This document shows, one piece after another, positions 7,271 to 10,744 of a DNA stretch of 10,744 nt. The notes below the pieces were generated by a model that was not told the origin of the DNA, made no database searches, and saw nothing but the letters and a program-made list of their open reading frames with translations. The stretch spans positions 1-10,744 of the forward strand of contig CAYUVK010000140.1 in NCBI GenBank assembly GCA_964448105.1, written 5' to 3'. This DNA is from CAVQBP01 sp964448105 (GTDB lineage Bacteria; Bacteroidota; Ignavibacteria; Ignavibacteriales; Ignavibacteriaceae). The position numbers were made by a program, and so were the translations under genes. Within the stretch, counting starts at the first letter, position 1. Each line of letters opens with the position of its first letter.

Positions 7271-8413
7271 TTATTCTTTATAAGGATTATCAATATAATT
7301 CTTAGCTAGAGAATGAGACTTTCCGTATTCTCTCATATCAAGTAAAGCTTTATAATATTTAATTGCTTTGTCCCTATTTCCCTCAAGATCATTTATCATC
7401 CCGAGATAAAGATAAGAGTTTATAAGAAAACCGGATTCCTCTTTCCCTTTTTCAATTTGCTTTGAAAGCTCCGCACATTCATTAAAATAATATTCGGCAG
7501 AATCTAACTGTTTTAACCTTTTGTATTGAAGCCCGATATAATATGCTGCTTCCCTTTTTGCGCTTAAAGTATTATACCCGGTATAATTCATTTTACCTTT
7601 TTTTAGGATATCTTGAAAGATGTTGAAAGCTGTTGTTAAATCTCCTTTTTTTACGGAGATTCTGCCTTCCCATCTTTCAAAGGTTGGGTTGTCGGGGAAG
7701 TCTTTTGTTAATTCTTTTGCATATTCATCTGCAGCATAAGGGTTATTTTCATAATTATAATAAAGGGTCATTAAAAAATATTGGGCTTCGTATTTTGTAT
7801 ATTTTCCGTTTTCAGCGGTATTCTTTAATTCCTTAATTCCTCTTTCCTTGTCACCGGAGGGGAAAAAAATCATTATAGGTTTTAACAAAGGATTCTGTTC
7901 CGGTATAACTGCAGCATAATAATCATAAATACCGAAACCGAGTTGTACATCAACATTCTTCGGATCGAGTGAAGCGGCTTTTTCTACAATCGGAAGCGCT
8001 TCCCTACCGTCGTCTGCAGCCTTTAACCAGCTTTCTCTAAATGCTCTTAATCTACCTCTAAAACCAATTGCTCCACCTTTGAAAAACAGTGCATCAATGT
8101 TATCCGGATCTTTTTTCAGAAATTTATCGCATTGATAAATTACATCTTCAAGCTTCTGAAAAAATATGTCATCGTAACTTTCATTATCGGGATCCAAAAG
8201 AATTTTCCACCAATCAATCATTGCAAGAAAAAATCTTCCTGCAGGATGATCGGGGTAATCGGCAATTAATGAACGGAATGTTGTTTCGGCCTTTTGAAAT
8301 TTGATATTATAAATTTGATGAATACCGGCTATTACCGTTGAATCAAAATTCGGCAACCCGGCAAATGCAAAATTAAATGTAAAAAGAAATAATAAAACAG
8401 ATATTTTTTTCAA
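7271..8413 (-). CDS. Exported tetratricopeptide-repeat protein, TTG start
   Basis: From the TTG at 8413 the product is 380 residues, beginning MKKISVLLFLFTFNFAFA, a standard signal peptide cut before GLPNF. The mature part is made of TPR-like helix pairs, for example at about 29-62, 95-120, 232-265, 288-312 and 320-350 (SYLYLGMINDLEGNRDKAI). A conserved-looking middle block contains FGIYDYYAAVIPEQNPLLKP (about 160-179). TPR proteins hold protein partners, and this one should be periplasmic or envelope-bound. No ATG lies in frame before the upstream stop. GGAG (8428-8425) is 11 bases from this TTG but only 2 from another TTG at 8422, which would add three residues, so 8413 is preferred. A 33-bp palindrome lies 12 bases upstream of the GGAG. 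The specific role is unknown. Confidence 0.85.
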   Translation of the reverse strand: MKKISVLLFLFTFNFAFAGLPNFDSTVIAGIHQIYNIKFQKAETTFRSLIADYPDHPAGRFFLAMIDWWKILLDPDNESYDDIFFQKLEDVIYQCDKFLKKDPDNIDALFFKGGAIGFRGRLRAFRESWLKAADDGREALPIVEKAASLDPKNVDVQLGFGIYDYYAAVIPEQNPLLKPIMIFFPSGDKERGIKELKNTAENGKYTKYEAQYFLMTLYYNYENNPYAADEYAKELTKDFPDNPTFERWEGRISVKKGDLTTAFNIFQDILKKGKMNYTGYNTLSAKREAAYYIGLQYKRLKQLDSAEYYFNECAELSKQIEKGKEESGFLINSYLYLGMINDLEGNRDKAIKYYKALLDMREYGKSHSLAKNYIDNPYKE

Positions 8414-8440
8414 AATTATCAATGCTCCATATGTTTGTCT

Positions 8441-8473
8441 ATGAGCCGGTCACTTTTAAAGTGACCGGCTCAT
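8441..8473. repeat. Perfect 33-bp palindrome upstream of the TPR gene
   Basis: Two 16-base arms, ATGAGCCGGTCACTTT and its exact reverse complement, flank a single central base. The core is much richer in G+C than its surroundings. Further out, TGTTTGT (8432-8438) and ACAAACA (8480-8486) extend the symmetry. It follows the terminator of the lipoprotein gene and precedes the TPR gene by 27 bases. Neither strand has a T-tract after it, so it is not a typical intrinsic terminator. It could be a regulator binding site, a leader hairpin or a dispersed palindromic repeat. Confidence 0.8.
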
Positions 8474-8498
8474 AATTACACAAACAAATTTAATAAAC

Positions 8499-8537
8499 AA
8501 AAAAGCGAAGAAAAGTTCAATATCTTCTCTCCGCTTT
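8499..8537 (-). terminator. Intrinsic terminator after the FN3-like lipoprotein gene
   Basis: On the minus strand a 14-bp stem (8537-8524 with 8515-8502, including two G-U pairs) closes an 8-base loop, and the descending arm runs into six T's (8504-8499). It lies 28 bases after the stop of the lipoprotein gene at 8566. The mismatches become G-U wobbles only when read on the minus strand, which supports that direction. Confidence 0.75.
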
Positions 8538-8565
8538 ATACATACAATTAAAATTAAAGTTGCAA

Positions 8566-9465
8566 TTATCTTTTAAGTATTCTTAATCCAACAATCGGCT
8601 GTACCTTGTAATAAAACTTAACATTATAGTAAGAAAGGTCGCCAGCTTTTCCATAATTTTTAACCCAAATTTTAATATAATAGCCTTCTTGAGTTTCTAA
8701 CAAATAAACTCCATCTGTAATAACCTGGGCTTCAGTTCTGAAAAGACTATCAGGCCTGTCAATCATTGTTTCATCAAAAATTTCTTGTCCGAATCCTATT
8801 AAAAGAATTCTTGTATATTTGTAATTTTTTACTAATCCGTCAAGAAAATCAGGAGATTTGAAAAAAAGTTCTCCGGTACTCTCTTCTCTCAAATGCAGAT
8901 CAATTTTTTTTGAATTAGCCGGATTGTAAGAACATTGCGTGCCTTCACCGGTTTTTATATCCCAACCATACCCACTTTGGGAATTTCCGCTTGATGTATA
9001 CGAATCAATTGAACCATTTGTATTATAGAAAACCCCCGAATAAACCGGAGTTTTAAGAGAATCACTTCTAGTTCCATCTGTTAATTCAGCAACTACATAA
9101 GTTTGGTATTTTGTCATTACATCGATATTATCGATTGAATGAGTATGTTCCGATTTAGTAATAGCTTGTTCCTGTAAAACCGAAACGAATTGATTTGAGT
9201 TGTTTAGTTCTACAGTAATAACTCTATATCCTTTGAAATCGGCATTACTTTCAGCAACAGAAGCATCCCAGGAGACTACTGCGGTAGTACTGGGTGATGC
9301 AGTTGAATCAAGTGGAGTTGCTTTAAGAATGAGCTTAAGATTTTGCGGCGGAGCTACTGTTTTTTTAGCGATTGGTTCAGTAGTCTGGTTGCTGCAACCA
9401 ATCATTAATGAAAACATTAAGAAGGGAAAAAATAACAACAAAGTTAATATTTTGAATTTATTCAT
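8566..9465 (-). CDS. Lipoprotein with fibronectin type III-like domain
   Basis: The 299-residue product starts with a long hydrophobic signal and a lipobox MIGC, with Cys24 as the lipidation site. A Thr/Pro-rich linker follows, then a region (about 38-145) with the pattern of a fibronectin type III fold: PPQNLKLIL, VVSWDAS, KGYRVITVEL and KYQTYVVAEL. The C-terminal half is beta-rich with many aromatic residues (DGVYLLETQEGYYIKIWVKN) and has no domain I can name. It does not end in a type IX sorting domain. It should be anchored in the envelope, perhaps facing outward, and probably binds something; substrate unknown. GGAG lies 7 bases before the ATG. It begins 48 bases after the glyS stop with no terminator between, so co-transcription with glyS is likely, and a terminator follows at 8499-8537. 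Confidence 0.85.
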   Translation of the reverse strand: MNKFKILTLLLFFPFLMFSLMIGCSNQTTEPIAKKTVAPPQNLKLILKATPLDSTASPSTTAVVSWDASVAESNADFKGYRVITVELNNSNQFVSVLQEQAITKSEHTHSIDNIDVMTKYQTYVVAELTDGTRSDSLKTPVYSGVFYNTNGSIDSYTSSGNSQSGYGWDIKTGEGTQCSYNPANSKKIDLHLREESTGELFFKSPDFLDGLVKNYKYTRILLIGFGQEIFDETMIDRPDSLFRTEAQVITDGVYLLETQEGYYIKIWVKNYGKAGDLSYYNVKFYYKVQPIVGLRILKR

Positions 9466-9513
9466 TTTCTATCTCCATCTATTAAATATTCCTTAATGAC
9501 TTGGGAGAAATAG

Positions 9514-10744
9514 TTAATCTACATGCAGTTTTTCCAAAAGGTATCTTAATGAATTGCTGCTTTCAATTCTTATTTGATACATGGAATCTCTTTCCCTTAC
9601 TGTAACTGTTTGATCCTCTAATGTCTGAGTATCAACCGTAATACAGAAAGGTGTTCCGGCTTCGTCCTGTCTTCTATATCTTCTTCCAATTGCACCTTTG
9701 TCATCATAAAAAACTTTTAATCTTTTTCTCAAATCTTTTTCAATTTTTTGTGAAATTTCCTGCATGCCGTCTTTATTAACTAAAGGTAGAACAGCGGCTT
9801 TGGTTGGAGCAAGACGCGGATGAAATTTCAATATCGAACGCTTTTCTCCCCTTACTTCTTCTTCATCGTAAGAATCAATTAAAAATGCCATAAAGGATCT
9901 GCTAGCGCCGGCAGAAGTCTCAATGATATACGGGATATATTTTTCATTTAATGATTCATCAAAATATTTTAATGATTTGCCCGAGTACTGTTCGTGCCTT
10001 GTTAAATCATAATTTGTTCTGTTATGAATACCTTCAATTTCTCCCCACCCAAAAGGGAATTGGTATTCAATATCCGTAGCTACTTTAGCATAATGCGCAA
10101 GCTTGTTAGGCGGATGATCATGATATCTTAACTTACTTTCCGTCATTCCTAAGGATTTGAACCATTCCAGTCTTTCGTGTTTCCAGTAATCATACCATTT
10201 TTCATCATCTTTTGGATTGATAAAAAACTGCATTTCCATCTGTTCAAATTCTCTTGTTCTAAACAAAAAGTTTTTTGTATTTATTTCATTTCTAAATGCT
10301 TTACCAATTTGCGCAATACCGAAAGGAATTTTTTGTCTCGAGGACTGCTGCACATTTAAAAAATTAACATAAATTCCTTGTGCGGTTTCAGGCCTTAAAT
10401 AAACAACAGAACCTGAATCCTCAACTGGACCTATAAATGTTTTAAACATTAAATTAAATTGACGGGGTATCGTAAATGTTCCTTTATTACCACATTGAGG
10501 ACAATTTAATAAAGGGATCAACTCTTTGACTAAATAACTATCCTCTAAAATGTTTAAGAATTTATCTTCAAGCGAATCTCCTACTATTGAAACTCTCATT
10601 TCATCAATTATTCTTTTTTTATTTTTTTCCGAAATAAGATCAGCAATTGTATCAAGCCTATATCTCGATTTACACTGTTTACAATCAATCATCGGATCTG
10701 TAAAATTTTCAACATGGCCGGAAGCTTCCCAGACTTTCGGATGC
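9514..10744 (-). CDS. glyS: Glycyl-tRNA synthetase, alpha2 type (5' end outside window)
   Basis: The enzyme charges tRNA-Gly with glycine in the cytoplasm. The visible 409 residues belong to the class II, homodimeric (GlyQS) type rather than the alpha2-beta2 type. The frame stays open to the window edge, where HPKVWEASGHVENFTDP precedes the internal Met at 10692, so the gene is cut by the edge; roughly 50-80 N-terminal residues are missing. Two Cys pairs, CKQC (about 10672-10683) and CPQC (about 10492-10503), form a probable zinc site. Class II motif 2 is seen as FRNEI...FRTREFEQMEM (about 10235-10296) and motif 3 as GASRSFMAFL (about 9880-9909). The C-terminal anticodon-binding domain starts near LAPTKAAVLPL (about 9800) and contains GRRYRRQDEAGTPFC. 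The ATG at 10692 is not the true start. Confidence 0.97.
   Translation of the reverse strand, partial: HPKVWEASGHVENFTDPMIDCKQCKSRYRLDTIADLISEKNKKRIIDEMRVSIVGDSLEDKFLNILEDSYLVKELIPLLNCPQCGNKGTFTIPRQFNLMFKTFIGPVEDSGSVVYLRPETAQGIYVNFLNVQQSSRQKIPFGIAQIGKAFRNEINTKNFLFRTREFEQMEMQFFINPKDDEKWYDYWKHERLEWFKSLGMTESKLRYHDHPPNKLAHYAKVATDIEYQFPFGWGEIEGIHNRTNYDLTRHEQYSGKSLKYFDESLNEKYIPYIIETSAGASRSFMAFLIDSYDEEEVRGEKRSILKFHPRLAPTKAAVLPLVNKDGMQEISQKIEKDLRKRLKVFYDDKGAIGRRYRRQDEAGTPFCITVDTQTLEDQTVTVRERDSMYQIRIESSNSLRYLLEKLHVD

Noticed and set aside
9200..9496. 98-codon plus-strand frame across the start of the FN3-like lipoprotein gene
   Set aside because: Antisense to a well-supported lipoprotein with signal peptide and Shine-Dalgarno.

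Overview
The window looks like a piece of a low-GC genome from the FCB group of bacteria, most likely Ignavibacteria or a close relative. The clues are a PorQ-like outer-membrane protein, several 'SFAQ'-type signal peptides, an rRNA promoter that fits the Bacteroidota -33/-7 consensus (TTG / TAnnTTTG), and very AT-rich intergenic DNA. The 16S fragment could settle the placement, but I could not search it, so this assignment is an inference.

Layout: positions 1-978 carry the 5' two-thirds of a 16S rRNA gene on the minus strand; its 3' end lies outside the window. About 300 bases upstream of it hold two tandem rRNA promoters, a boxA-like antitermination site and a leader hairpin. Further on, all on the minus strand and read from high to low coordinates, are: glyS (cut by the window edge) followed by a fibronectin-III-like lipoprotein and an intrinsic terminator; a TPR protein with a non-ATG start, preceded by a perfect 33-bp palindrome; a two-gene operon of a small lipoprotein and a membrane-anchored coiled-coil protein; a long hairpin directly before htpX; htpX; and a glutamate dehydrogenase whose stop overlaps the start of an unrecognised envelope protein. 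The only plus-strand protein gene is the porQ-like gene at 6183-7115. It is divergent from the lipoprotein operon and convergent with the TPR gene.

How the genes fit together: glyS, the 16S gene and gdh are housekeeping functions. Most of the rest (htpX, the two lipoproteins, the coiled-coil protein, the TPR protein, the PorQ-like protein and the gdh-coupled protein) act in or across the cell envelope. I see no mobile element, CRISPR array, tRNA or defence island. The least explained parts are the lipoprotein/coiled-coil operon, the gdh-overlapping gene, and the strong palindromes placed just upstream of the Shine-Dalgarno sites of htpX and the TPR gene.
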